From the NCBI GenBank assembly GCA_000431835.1, contig HF987962.1, positions 1 to 34,077 on the forward strand: a DNA stretch of 34,077 nucleotides, written 5' to 3'. The position numbers and the translations under genes were made by a program. Positions 1-7,931 of this stretch are shown here, in pieces; position 1 is the first letter of the stretch; every line of letters begins with the position of its first letter. Below the pieces are notes generated by a model. That model ran no database searches. It saw only the letters and a list, made by a program, of their open reading frames with translations, and was not told the origin of the DNA. Source of the stretch: Succinatimonas sp. CAG:777 (GTDB taxonomy: Bacteria; Pseudomonadota; Gammaproteobacteria; Enterobacterales; Succinivibrionaceae).

Positions 1-858
1 TTAGATAGACTTGCTCAAAACTACGATGGTTACTGCTTTGATGAGTTCTATAAAAAGAAAGTATTCAGTACCTGGTCTGTAAATAGTTTCTTTCAAAGCA
101 TTGTAGAAAATAAATTTGTATTTTTCGATGAATATTGGTACGACAACGGAGGTTTGCCATCTATCTTAGTTAACTACTTAAAAACTCATGAACTGAATAT
201 TTTTGAATACTTAGACAAAGATAAGTTCTTAAAAGTATCCAGTGATGATTTTAAAAATCCTACAGCATTAACCACAATCAATCAGAACGTACTGATGTGT
301 CAGACAGGATACCTAACTTTAAGATCTGATCTTAAAAAAAGCTCTACGGTATTATTAGGTATTCCAAATGGAGAAATCTATAAAGCTTTAAACAGATTGC
401 TTGCAAACAATATCTTTAAAGGAAAAGCTGATGTTACAGACGATCAAGGCAAGAACTTATTAGAAGAAGGTACTGTGGATGATATCATCAACCTCTTTAA
501 CAGTGCTTTAAACTCTGTGTCCTATGACAATTATCCAATCGTGTCAGAATCATCAGTACAGAATATGTTAAAGCTCTACCTGTTAGGTGCACATCAGGAA
601 GTATTATCTGAGGTTCATGAAGCAAAGGGCAGAGCTGATTTAATTGTAAATACAGATATCAGAAGAATTGTTTTTGAGTTTAAGTATGCTCAAAATGAGT
701 CTGAGGCTAAGACAAAGCTTAGTGAAGCTGTAGAGCAGATTAAATCTCGTGACTATGGCAACATCTTACCTAAAAAGCATGAGCTATTAAGAATTGCAGC
801 AGTCTTTAATGCAGATCCTAAGGTAAGAGCTTTTACAGAAAATCAGATTGTACCTTAA
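1..858 (+). CDS. AAA-ATPase-like / PD-(D/E)XK nuclease-fold protein (5' end outside window)
   Basis: The reading frame is open from base 1 to the TAA at 856-858, so the start lies upstream of the window. The first visible residues include NYDGYCFDEF, followed by a YxxWS-like stretch (VFSTWSVNSFF), which is the linker region typical of the AAA-ATPase-like family (PF09820). The C-terminal part contains GRADLIV, about ten residues, then VFEFKYA. This spacing fits the D...ExK core of the associated PD-(D/E)XK domain (PDDEXK_9/DUF1703). The family is abundant and often multicopy in gut anaerobes and its biological role is unknown, although nuclease and mobile-element links have been proposed. The Walker motifs would lie in the missing N-terminus. 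A TTG at 154 could be mistaken for a start, but homologous sequence continues upstream of it. Confidence 0.8.
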   Translation, partial: LDRLAQNYDGYCFDEFYKKKVFSTWSVNSFFQSIVENKFVFFDEYWYDNGGLPSILVNYLKTHELNIFEYLDKDKFLKVSSDDFKNPTALTTINQNVLMCQTGYLTLRSDLKKSSTVLLGIPNGEIYKALNRLLANNIFKGKADVTDDQGKNLLEEGTVDDIINLFNSALNSVSYDNYPIVSESSVQNMLKLYLLGAHQEVLSEVHEAKGRADLIVNTDIRRIVFEFKYAQNESEAKTKLSEAVEQIKSRDYGNILPKKHELLRIAAVFNADPKVRAFTENQIVP

Positions 859-996
859 CAAAATTCTAACCATCTTTGTTAACTGCGTTATTATATGATT
901 TCCTTAGCCACCGATGTGAATAGGAAAGAGCCTCTATGTGATCCCACATTCTTCTGTACTGAACCGAATTTTTTTAGAGATTTGCCTGATATTTTA

Positions 997-2025
997 TTAA
1001 CAGGCAAAAGTGAAATATGAAGGTTGCTGATTTATCTCTTTTACAGGCACCAAAATCTTTGATCTGTAATCTGTGTTTTGAATATCTCCACAGCTGTACC
1101 ATTCAATAGAAATGCTTTTTGACAATTCATATTTTTCGTTACTAGGCAGCCATTCATTAAAGATCTTTTTATTAGTTACTTGGAGAGCGCCAGTCATAGG
1201 ACCTTTAATTGCAAATTTTGCATAAGTTAATGGCTCAATTGTCATTATCTGCATGCTAGAAGGTACATCTTCTCCTTTGTAGATGCCACCGATCATGTGG
1301 GTAAAGCTATTGTTATCTCCATTATCATCAAAGCAGATGCCAAATTCGCCAATTCTGTTGTCTACAACAGCTTTATCTTCAATAGTTGAAGGAGCTTTAC
1401 TCTTGTGCAGTAAAAAAGGATTTAGATACTTTTGATCCTATTCATCCCATAATTTAGTAATTAACTTATAAGCTTCGTCGTAAGACACGTTGTAGCAATA
1501 GCCAATAAGCTTGAGCTCATTTTCTTTTACAATTGTGTAATCCATATTGTCACCACCTCTGATATCAATTTTAACGTGCATTGGCAGAAAGACTTTTAGC
1601 TTTGAAGGAGCTGCCTTAAGTTTTAGAGGAGATATTTCATGGAAGCGAATAAAAGCTTTGGTAAAACTCTCAGGCGTGGTGTAGCCGTATTTATATGCTA
1701 CATCGATTACCTTCATGCGATTTGAGATGATATCAAGAGTAGCAAGATAGAGTTTTCTGTTTCTTACGTAATCAGCAATGGTAAATCCTGTCATCAAAGA
1801 AAATGCCTTTTGTAAATACATTGAAGATCCCCCAACTTCTTTTGCAAGATCAATGTTTGCAATATCAATACTATCAATATCACATGATTTTGCAGAATTG
1901 TCAGCGCTTTGTTGAAGTTTATCTTCAATCAAAGTAAGAGTCTTGTTAATACTCTTAACCAATCTATAAGATCCTCTGATATCTGGAAATGGCTGTATTC
2001 TAAAAATTGCTACAGAAGTGTTCAT
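997..2025 (-). pseudogene. AraC-family regulator with GyrI-like effector domain, interrupted by one in-frame TAG
   Basis: Read as one frame on the minus strand from ATG 2025 to TAA 997, this is 342 sense codons broken only by a TAG at 1438-1440. The first part (195 residues) has the two AraC helix-turn-helix motifs: LAKEVGGSSMYLQKAF at about 60-75 and VIDVAYKYGYTTPESFTKAF at about 107-126. It then enters a GyrI-like small-molecule-binding domain (MDYTIVKENELKLIGY). After the TAG the same frame continues for 47 codons and then into the residues starting MIGGIYKGE, which complete the GyrI-like domain. No other stop or shift occurs, so this is a recent nonsense lesion, a sequencing error or a readthrough stop. 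Regulators of this architecture often sense drugs or metabolites and control exporters. The neighbouring SotB-like exporter, read in the same direction, is a plausible target. Confidence 0.8.
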
Positions 2026-2114
2026 ATCCTTTTATGACAAAATCTGTCTGTTTTATTGAGCGTAATTTTATTCTTGATATTGAATGGGGTAGAAATAGTA
2101 AGAGAAATGAAGCT

Positions 2115-2146
2115 AAAGTGCTGTCATTAAGCTTAGACAGCACTTT
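2115..2146 (-). terminator. Hairpin terminator after the SotB-like gene
   Basis: A perfect 11-bp inverted repeat (AAAGTGCTGTC at 2115-2125, GACAGCACTTT at 2136-2146) surrounds a 10-base loop. It starts 10 bases beyond the stop of the exporter gene. T-rich sequence follows on either strand, so it could also act rightward. Confidence 0.75.
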
Positions 2147-2155
2147 TAATAACAA

Positions 2156-3367
2156 TCAGTCAGCAACAGCCCTTAGTCTTGGAAGCAGTTTTATGTACAG
2201 GTAAATACCTGCAACAATGAGGAAGACACAACCTACAAAACCAGTATAGGCAATTGAGAGGTTATCAATTACAAGACCACCTACTATAGCACCACCACCG
2301 ATGCCTAAATTGTAGATACCTGAATATATTGACATCGCAATAGCAGTGGTATTTGGTGCAAACTTGATGATCTCATACTGATATACAAGGTTGTATGCAG
2401 TGATTGCAAGACCCCAGCCAATCAGTACTATGTATAAGGTTACTAGATTGCCTGAAGCGAACTTTAATAAGAAGATGAACAGTGCAATTCCAAAGACTGC
2501 AAAGAGGTTGAAGAAGTAGTGGTACTTACTAAAGAGCTTTGAAAAGATAAAGCTGCCGATAATACCAATACCACCAAAGACTGTTAAGGCAAGGGTTACA
2601 GCATCAGGTGAGAGCTTTGCTACCTGACCTAAATAAGGCTCAATATAACTGTAGGCTGAATAGTGACCGATGATAGCAATTGCGGTCATCAGGAAAATTC
2701 CTCCTAAAACCGGATCGGTCATGAGTTTTGGCAACTCTGTGATCTTTAAAGATCCTGAAGCTGGTATCTTAGGGAAGACGATAGTTAAGAGAATAAAAAG
2801 GATAGCTGAGATCACTGCTATACATAAGAAGGTAGTTCTCCAACCTACATATAAACCTACGATACGACCTAATGGCAAACCTACTACCATCGCAACAGAG
2901 GTTGCTGCTACCATCATACTTAAACCTAATGATTTCTTACCGTCAGGTGCTATCTTTACTGCTAAAGGTGAAGCTATAGACCAAAAGATAGCATGAGCGC
3001 AGGCCACACCGATTCTTGAGGTCATTAAAGTTGCAAATGTTGTAGATACAGTTGATAAGACATGGCTTAAGACAAAGAGACCTACAACTGCTAACAATAA
3101 CTTCTTTAAGGCAAACTTTGACGCAATCATCATCAAAGGCAGCGATGCAATCATAACTACCCAGGCGTACACAGTGATAAGCATGCCGGTCTGAGGCTCT
3201 GAAATTGAAAAGTCATGAGCAATATCAGAGAGTAGTCCAATTGGAATGAACTCAGAGGTATTAAAGGTAAAACCACAAACAGAGAGTATGATGAGAGGAA
3301 AGTACTTGTAGATGTTAGCTAAAGTTCTTGCATGAGTAACTGTATTAGGTGAAATTTGCATGCTCAT
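2156..3367 (-). CDS. sotB: MFS sugar/drug efflux transporter, SotB (YdeA)-like
   Basis: A 403-residue polytopic inner-membrane protein with about twelve hydrophobic segments. The N-terminus (FNTSEFIPIGLLSDIA), the stretch RIGVACAHAIFWSIASPLA at about 117-135, and GLPLGRIVGLYVGWR at about 163-177 match the E. coli SotB/YdeA pattern closely. SotB exports arabinose and IPTG by proton antiport. The substrate here cannot be told from the sequence. The gene lies upstream of the broken AraC/GyrI-type regulator on the same strand and has its own terminator. The ATG at 3367 is followed by a short hydrophilic lead before the first membrane helix, so the start is reasonable. The family assignment is firm; the symbol is likely but other DHA1 exporters are close relatives. 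Confidence 0.8.
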   Translation of the reverse strand: MSMQISPNTVTHARTLANIYKYFPLIILSVCGFTFNTSEFIPIGLLSDIAHDFSISEPQTGMLITVYAWVVMIASLPLMMIASKFALKKLLLAVVGLFVLSHVLSTVSTTFATLMTSRIGVACAHAIFWSIASPLAVKIAPDGKKSLGLSMMVAATSVAMVVGLPLGRIVGLYVGWRTTFLCIAVISAILFILLTIVFPKIPASGSLKITELPKLMTDPVLGGIFLMTAIAIIGHYSAYSYIEPYLGQVAKLSPDAVTLALTVFGGIGIIGSFIFSKLFSKYHYFFNLFAVFGIALFIFLLKFASGNLVTLYIVLIGWGLAITAYNLVYQYEIIKFAPNTTAIAMSIYSGIYNLGIGGGAIVGGLVIDNLSIAYTGFVGCVFLIVAGIYLYIKLLPRLRAVAD

Positions 3368-3497
3368 TTTATTATTAGTCTGAAAAACAAAAGAATTTTC
3401 GTGAATAATAGCACTTTGGATTTTGAAATAAGAAGTGATCTGAAAAAATATTTTGTAAGAAGCGAATTACTTTGAAGGGGTAGAAAGACTTTGAATG

Positions 3498-3525
3498 AAA
3501 AAGCTCAGACTGAGCTGAGCTTTTT
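3498..3525 (-). terminator. Rho-independent terminator of prs
   Basis: Inverted repeat AAAAAGCTCAG (3498-3508) and CTGAGCTTTTT (3515-3525) with a 6-base loop, starting 25 bases beyond the prs stop. The run of A on the plus strand gives the U-tract for leftward transcription. Confidence 0.8.
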
Positions 3526-3550
3526 ACAATATTTGATTGTTCAGTTTTGA

Positions 3551-4504
3551 TTAAACAGCATCGTTGAACATAACTGAAATTGATTCATCGTTGTTGATAC
3601 GACGAATTGCTTCAGCTAAGGTAGGTGCTAATGATACATATCTGAACTTACCTGTAGCTTTGAACTGCTCGGTTGCAGGAATTGAGTTGGTTACAACGAT
3701 AGTATCGATCACGCTGTTCTTGATGTTCTCGTAAGCTGAACCAGATAGAACAGGGTGTGTACCGTAAGCGATAACCTTCTTAGCGCCACGTGCTTTTAGA
3801 GCTGCAGCTGCTTTACATAAAGTACCACCTGTATCAATCATATCATCAACGATGATACACTCTCTGTCCTTAACTTCGCCGATTAGGTTCATAACCTCAG
3901 ATACGTTAGGACGAGGACGACGCTTATCAATAATAGCGATATCTGCATCATTTAATAATTTTGAGATTGCTCTTGCGCGAACCACACCACCCATATCAGG
4001 TGATACGATGCAAGGATTCTTTAAGTCTAATGACTTCATATCTTCAACGAATAACTTTGAAGAATAGCAGTTATCAACAGGAACATCAAAGAAGCCTTGG
4101 ATCTGCTCAGCATGAAGATCAACTGTTAAAACTCTATCTACACCAACAGATGATAATAAGTCAGCTACAACCTTTGCTGTGATAGGTACACGAGCAGAAC
4201 GAACACGTCTGTCCTGACGAGCATAACCAAAGTAAGGAATGACAGCAGTGATTCTTCCTGCTGAAGCACGACGTAATGCATCAATCATTACTAAAAGCTC
4301 CATCAAATTATCATTTGTTGGTGCACAAGTTGACTGAATTACGAAGGTATCACAACCACGAACACATTCATTGATCTGAACATGTACTTCACCATCAGAG
4401 AAGGTGTCTACGGTTGCATCAGATAGGTTAGTGTATAGACATTTTGCAATTTCAGTTGCAAGTTCTGGTGTTGCATTACCAGAGAAGAGTTTTAAATCAG
4501 ACAT
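3551..4504 (-). CDS. prs: Ribose-phosphate pyrophosphokinase
   Basis: PRPP synthetase makes 5-phosphoribosyl-1-diphosphate from ribose-5-phosphate and ATP, feeding purine, pyrimidine, histidine, tryptophan and NAD synthesis. The 317 residues match the usual class I length. Visible signatures are the catalytic-loop region IPYFGYARQDRR at about 96-107, the metal-binding DLHAEQIQGFF at about 129-139, and the PRPP-binding loop IIVDDMIDTGGTL near 220. The start at 4504 follows a GGGA sequence and a clear promoter at 4540-4568, so the gene is its own transcription unit with a terminator at 3498-3525. In enteric bacteria prs responds to pyrimidine levels; no such signal is visible here. Confidence 0.95.
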   Translation of the reverse strand: MSDLKLFSGNATPELATEIAKCLYTNLSDATVDTFSDGEVHVQINECVRGCDTFVIQSTCAPTNDNLMELLVMIDALRRASAGRITAVIPYFGYARQDRRVRSARVPITAKVVADLLSSVGVDRVLTVDLHAEQIQGFFDVPVDNCYSSKLFVEDMKSLDLKNPCIVSPDMGGVVRARAISKLLNDADIAIIDKRRPRPNVSEVMNLIGEVKDRECIIVDDMIDTGGTLCKAAAALKARGAKKVIAYGTHPVLSGSAYENIKNSVIDTIVVTNSIPATEQFKATGKFRYVSLAPTLAEAIRRINNDESISVMFNDAV

Positions 4505-4539
4505 AAAAATCCCGATTAGTGATTGAAGAACGTGTGCGT

Positions 4540-4568
4540 ATTATATACAAAAATTCGACTGTGGTCAG
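4540..4568 (-). promoter_or_regulatory. Sigma70-type promoter of prs
   Basis: On the minus strand a consensus -10 (TATAAT, plus positions 4540-4545) lies 17 bases downstream of CTGACC (4563-4568), a 4/6 match to the -35 consensus. It would give a leader of about 30 bases before the prs ATG at 4504. Confidence 0.65.
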
Positions 4569-4610
4569 AAAAAAATCGATATTGATTGGTTTTCTGAATC
4601 TCAAAATTGA

Positions 4611-4632
4611 AAGGACCTCAAATGAGGTCCTT
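4611..4632 (-). terminator. Terminator of the potGHI operon
   Basis: AAGGACCTCA (4611-4620) and TGAGGTCCTT (4623-4632) form a perfect 10-bp stem with a 2-base loop, 9 bases beyond the potI stop. It separates the polyamine operon from the prs promoter just downstream. Confidence 0.75.
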
Positions 4633-4641
4633 AAAATCAAA

Positions 4642-5520
4642 TTAAGCTGTGTGACGAGCTGTTTCTTTACGAAGTGCAGCCTCAATTAAAGCCTGGTTCT
4701 TTTCTTTGCGCTTCTGTTTTCTTACAGTAAGTACCCATGAGCCAAAAGCAAAGCAGGAAACAACGAAGACAATTACAGAGGCTAGTGCATTAATCTCAGG
4801 TGACAGACCACGTCTTACACTTGAGAAGATAAGCATAGGCAGGGTCGTTGAGTTAGGTCCAGCTACGAAACTTGTGATAACCAAGTCATCCATTGACATG
4901 GTAAATGAAAGCAAGAATGCAGCAACCTCAGCTGGCATAATAGCTGGCAGAATGATTACAAAGAACACTTTCAAAGGACCTGCTCCAAGATCTTTAGCTG
5001 CCTCTTCAATAGAAACATCAAGTTCAACAAATCTTGAGCGGATAACCACAGTTGCATAAGCAGAGCAGAAAGTTACGTGTGCAATCCAAATAGTGATCAT
5101 GCCTCTGTCAGAGAAAACAGGAATGATGTCTCCTAATGTTACGAACAACAGCAGCAGTGCAAGACCTGAGATAACCTCAGGTAAAATCATAGGAGCTGTC
5201 ATAAATAATAAGAATGCACTTTCACCGTGGAACTTATGAACTCTTACCATAACAAAAGCAGCTAAAGTACCAATAATAACAGAGGCTATTGCTGACATAA
5301 AAGCAATGGTAAGTGAAATACCAACAGCAGTAATAATAGCTGAGTTATTAAATAATGCCTTGTACCACTTTAAAGAGAACTGTGTCCATACAGTTACCAT
5401 CTTTGACTCATTGAATGAATATACAATCAGGGTCATGATTGGCAAGTATAAGAATGTCAGCGCTAAAGCTAGGATGATTACTCTGATAATAAGACTCTTA
5501 GTCTGTTTTTTTAATATCAT
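4642..5520 (-). CDS. potI: Putrescine/polyamine ABC transporter permease, PotI type
   Basis: A 292-residue inner-membrane permease with about six hydrophobic segments. The conserved cytoplasmic EAA loop is visible as EEAAKDLGAGPLKVFF near residue 180. The N-terminal YSFNESKMVTVW stretch and the C-terminal SSVRRGLSPEINALAS stretch follow the E. coli PotI pattern more closely than PotC. It would pair with PotH as the translocation pore and couple to PotG ATPase. The start ATG is 1 base beyond the potH stop region, with GGGAG about 9 bases upstream inside the potH end, which indicates translational coupling. It is the last gene of the operon and is followed by a hairpin terminator. Confidence 0.88.
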   Translation of the reverse strand: MILKKQTKSLIIRVIILALALTFLYLPIMTLIVYSFNESKMVTVWTQFSLKWYKALFNNSAIITAVGISLTIAFMSAIASVIIGTLAAFVMVRVHKFHGESAFLLFMTAPMILPEVISGLALLLLFVTLGDIIPVFSDRGMITIWIAHVTFCSAYATVVIRSRFVELDVSIEEAAKDLGAGPLKVFFVIILPAIMPAEVAAFLLSFTMSMDDLVITSFVAGPNSTTLPMLIFSSVRRGLSPEINALASVIVFVVSCFAFGSWVLTVRKQKRKEKNQALIEAALRKETARHTA

Positions 5521-5521
5521 T

Positions 5522-6487
5522 TTAGTAGTCTCCCTTCTTACGCTGAGCTTTAAAGAACCAAATAATAGGTATAGCCATGATTGTTAACATGGTGATAGCT
5601 ACAGCTGAAGCTAAAGGCCAATCTCTGTTATTAAAGAACTCTTGCCATAGAATTCTACCGATAAGAATTGAATCCTTTCCGCCTAATAATTCAGGAATTA
5701 CGTACTCACCGATGGCTGGAATAAATACCAGCATAGAGCCTGCTATAATACCGCTCTTAGTTTGAGGTACTAAAGCCTGGAAGAATGTCTTTACTGGTTT
5801 GCAACCTAAGTCCTGAGCAGCTTCAATTAAGCTGTAGTCAACCTTCATTAAAGCTGAGAATAAAGGTAAAACCATATAAGGTAAGTAACAGTACACAATA
5901 CCAACATATACAGCAAAGTCTGTCTGTAACATGTGCATTGGGTGATCGATGATACCCAGGGTCATTAAGATATCATTGATAAGACCATCTCTCTTTAAAA
6001 TGGTCATCCATGCATAAATACGAACCACAAAAGAAGTCCAGCTTGGCATGATAATTAAGATAAAGAGAATGTTTCTTGTAGTACTCTTTGCTGAGGATAA
6101 AGCCCAGGCAATAGGGTAACCGATGATTAGACAGAACAGAGTTGAGAAAGCAGCAACCTGAATTGACTTTAGGTATGATCTCAAATAGGTACCGTCAGGA
6201 TCTGTAAAGATATTGGTGTAATTTTCAAGATGCAGAATGATCTGCATTGCACCTTCTTCAAAAGTAATAATCGGAGAATATGGAGGAATAGAGATCTCTG
6301 TAATTGAAAAAGAAATCTTGAAAATAATTAAAAATGGTATCAAGAAGAACAGGATCATCCATACATATGGTACGAAGATAATCGCTCTTTCTCTACATGA
6401 AATCTTTTTACCAGGGACAAATCTAGGTGGTGGTCTGTGTCCCTTAGAGCTTGGTCTCTTTGAAGAACCAATGCTTACAACTGCCAT
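5522..6487 (-). CDS. potH: Putrescine/polyamine ABC transporter permease, PotH type
   Basis: A 321-residue permease with an N-terminal cytoplasmic stretch of about 35 residues and then about six membrane helices. The EAA loop reads EAAQDLGCKPVKTFFQALVP near 218-237. Segments such as PSWTSFVVRIYAWM, FIPAIGEYVIPELLGG and WQEFFNNRDWPLASAVAI are characteristic of PotH. It forms the heterodimeric channel with PotI. The ATG at 6487 has AGAGG six bases upstream and lies 10 bases beyond the potG stop, so the three genes form a tight operon read leftward. The substrate is probably putrescine or spermidine by homology, but specificity is set by the periplasmic binding protein, which is absent here. Confidence 0.9.
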   Translation of the reverse strand: MAVVSIGSSKRPSSKGHRPPPRFVPGKKISCRERAIIFVPYVWMILFFLIPFLIIFKISFSITEISIPPYSPIITFEEGAMQIILHLENYTNIFTDPDGTYLRSYLKSIQVAAFSTLFCLIIGYPIAWALSSAKSTTRNILFILIIMPSWTSFVVRIYAWMTILKRDGLINDILMTLGIIDHPMHMLQTDFAVYVGIVYCYLPYMVLPLFSALMKVDYSLIEAAQDLGCKPVKTFFQALVPQTKSGIIAGSMLVFIPAIGEYVIPELLGGKDSILIGRILWQEFFNNRDWPLASAVAITMLTIMAIPIIWFFKAQRKKGDY

Positions 6488-6497
6488 AATTTGCCTC

Positions 6498-7715
6498 TTA
6501 GAATGTTAATGCAATGCAGGACTCAGGATCCCAGCTTAGGTAAACCTTATCATCCCAGGTTGGTAGACCAACTTTGAATCTGTCAACGTTAGGCAGTGTT
6601 GAGGTAATGATTCTTCCAGAAGGGAGTCTTACGTAGTAAATAGAAATATCACCTAAATAAGCAATATTCTCTACGATACCAGAACACCAGTTGGTTTCCT
6701 CTTGAGGCTCTTCATGAGAGATGTAGATCTTCTCTGGACGCATTGCAATTGACAGAGGCATGCCGTCAGCAATATCAATATCGTGCTGTAACTCGATAGG
6801 ACGAGGGAAGTCATTGCAGGAAATGAATGAACCGTTTGCATTAGATGTAGTTAAAGTACAATCAAACATGTTTACAGAGCCGATGAACTCAGCTGAAAAA
6901 CGGCAGTTAGGGTTCTCGTAAATTTCACGAGGACCACCAATCTGAACGAACTCACCTCTATCCATGATGGCAATTCTGTCAGCCATAGTCATGGCTTCTT
7001 CCTGGTCATGGGTAACCATGAGGCAGGTAACACCAACAGAGTTAATAATGTCTACTAGCTCAAGTCTCATCTGCTCACGCAGTTTTTTATCTAAAGCTCC
7101 CATAGGCTCATCAAGAAGCAGTAAACGAGGCTCTTTAGCAAGTGATCTTGCCAAAGCTACACGCTGTCTTTGACCACCAGATAACTGGTATGGCTTTCTA
7201 TCGACGTAATCTTCCATGTGAACAAGCTTTAACATCTTGTCTACACGCTCATTGATAACATCTTTTGGTAATTTTTCCTGCTTTAGACCAAAAGCGATAT
7301 TCTGTCTTACAGTCATATATGGGAATAGAGCATATGACTGGAACATCATGTTTAAGGTTCTCTTGTATGGTGGAAGATCAACAATATCTTCACCATCTAG
7401 GATGATGTGACCTGCGCTAGGATGCTCAAAACCAGCTAGCATTCTTAAAAGAGTAGATTTACCACAACCAGATGAACCTAAAAGAGCAAAAATTTCACCC
7501 TCATAGATGGTCAAGTCAACATTGTTAACTGCAGTAAAATTACTAAAATTCTTTGTAAGCGACTTTATCTCAAGAATAGGTTTCTTATTCTGTTCTACAG
7601 GAGAAGCTTTCTGACCTGGTAATTCACCTGGTCTGTGCTGCTGTTTGAAAGTTGCTTCACCAGGTTTTACCTGATTATTTGCTGAGTTTGCGTTTTGAGC
7701 GCTAATATTTTTCAC
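6498..7715 (-). CDS. potG: Polyamine ABC transporter ATP-binding protein, PotG type
   Basis: This is the ATPase of the polyamine importer. Its motifs are Walker A GSSGCGKST, signature LSGGQRQRVALARSLA, Walker B LLLLDEP, the D-loop ALDKKLREQ and the switch histidine in VTHDQEEAM. The C-terminal TOBE-type region ends TWDDKVYLSWDPESC, which matches PotG and not PotA. I place the start at GTG 7715 because GGAG lies about 10 bases upstream of it. An in-frame ATG at 7796 adds 27 residues but has no ribosome-binding site. Either way the roughly 45 residues before the ABC domain are Gln/Asn/Pro-rich and longer than the short E. coli PotG lead. It heads the potGHI operon; potF is not adjacent. Confidence 0.9.
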   Translation of the reverse strand: MKNISAQNANSANNQVKPGEATFKQQHRPGELPGQKASPVEQNKKPILEIKSLTKNFSNFTAVNNVDLTIYEGEIFALLGSSGCGKSTLLRMLAGFEHPSAGHIILDGEDIVDLPPYKRTLNMMFQSYALFPYMTVRQNIAFGLKQEKLPKDVINERVDKMLKLVHMEDYVDRKPYQLSGGQRQRVALARSLAKEPRLLLLDEPMGALDKKLREQMRLELVDIINSVGVTCLMVTHDQEEAMTMADRIAIMDRGEFVQIGGPREIYENPNCRFSAEFIGSVNMFDCTLTTSNANGSFISCNDFPRPIELQHDIDIADGMPLSIAMRPEKIYISHEEPQEETNWCSGIVENIAYLGDISIYYVRLPSGRIITSTLPNVDRFKVGLPTWDDKVYLSWDPESCIALTF

Positions 7716-7796
7716 GCGCGTAAATCTCCATCTAGAGAAAAACAAAAAGGTTGTTTTTTTCGCTGATCTTAAATGAAAAGTGATAACAGTCAACAT

Positions 7797-7931
7797 TTAT
7801 TTTCAGTTACGTAGACATTTATTCTTTTTTTATCTTAAACTACGTCAAGATAATCGTTTAATTATCTGATCTATATATGAAATATTTTTTACGATTTTGT
7901 TAAAAAAAATGTAATTTTTTCAAAGGTTACT
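7797..7931. promoter_or_regulatory. Divergent regulatory region between potG and the ADH-fold gene
   Basis: This AT-rich region must hold both leftward and rightward promoters. A TTGACG -35-like element for potG lies on the minus strand (plus 7843-7848), but no good -10 follows at the right distance. ACGTAG (7809-7814) and CTACGT (7840-7845) form a short inverted repeat that could be an operator. The rightward gene has AAAGG five bases before its ATG. Confidence 0.35.

Noticed and set aside
981..1008. TTTGCCTG/CAGGCAAA hairpin as terminator of the AraC/GyrI gene
   Set aside because: The stem overlaps the last codons and the stop, and no T-tract follows directly; too uncertain to list as a terminator.
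2007..2204. Plus-strand 65-residue ORF across the regulator/exporter junction
   Set aside because: It crosses the terminator hairpin and overlaps coding sequence on the other strand; the residues look like no protein family.
3961..4182. Plus-strand ORFs inside prs
   Set aside because: They lie within a fully conserved prs gene on the opposite strand and have no start signals.
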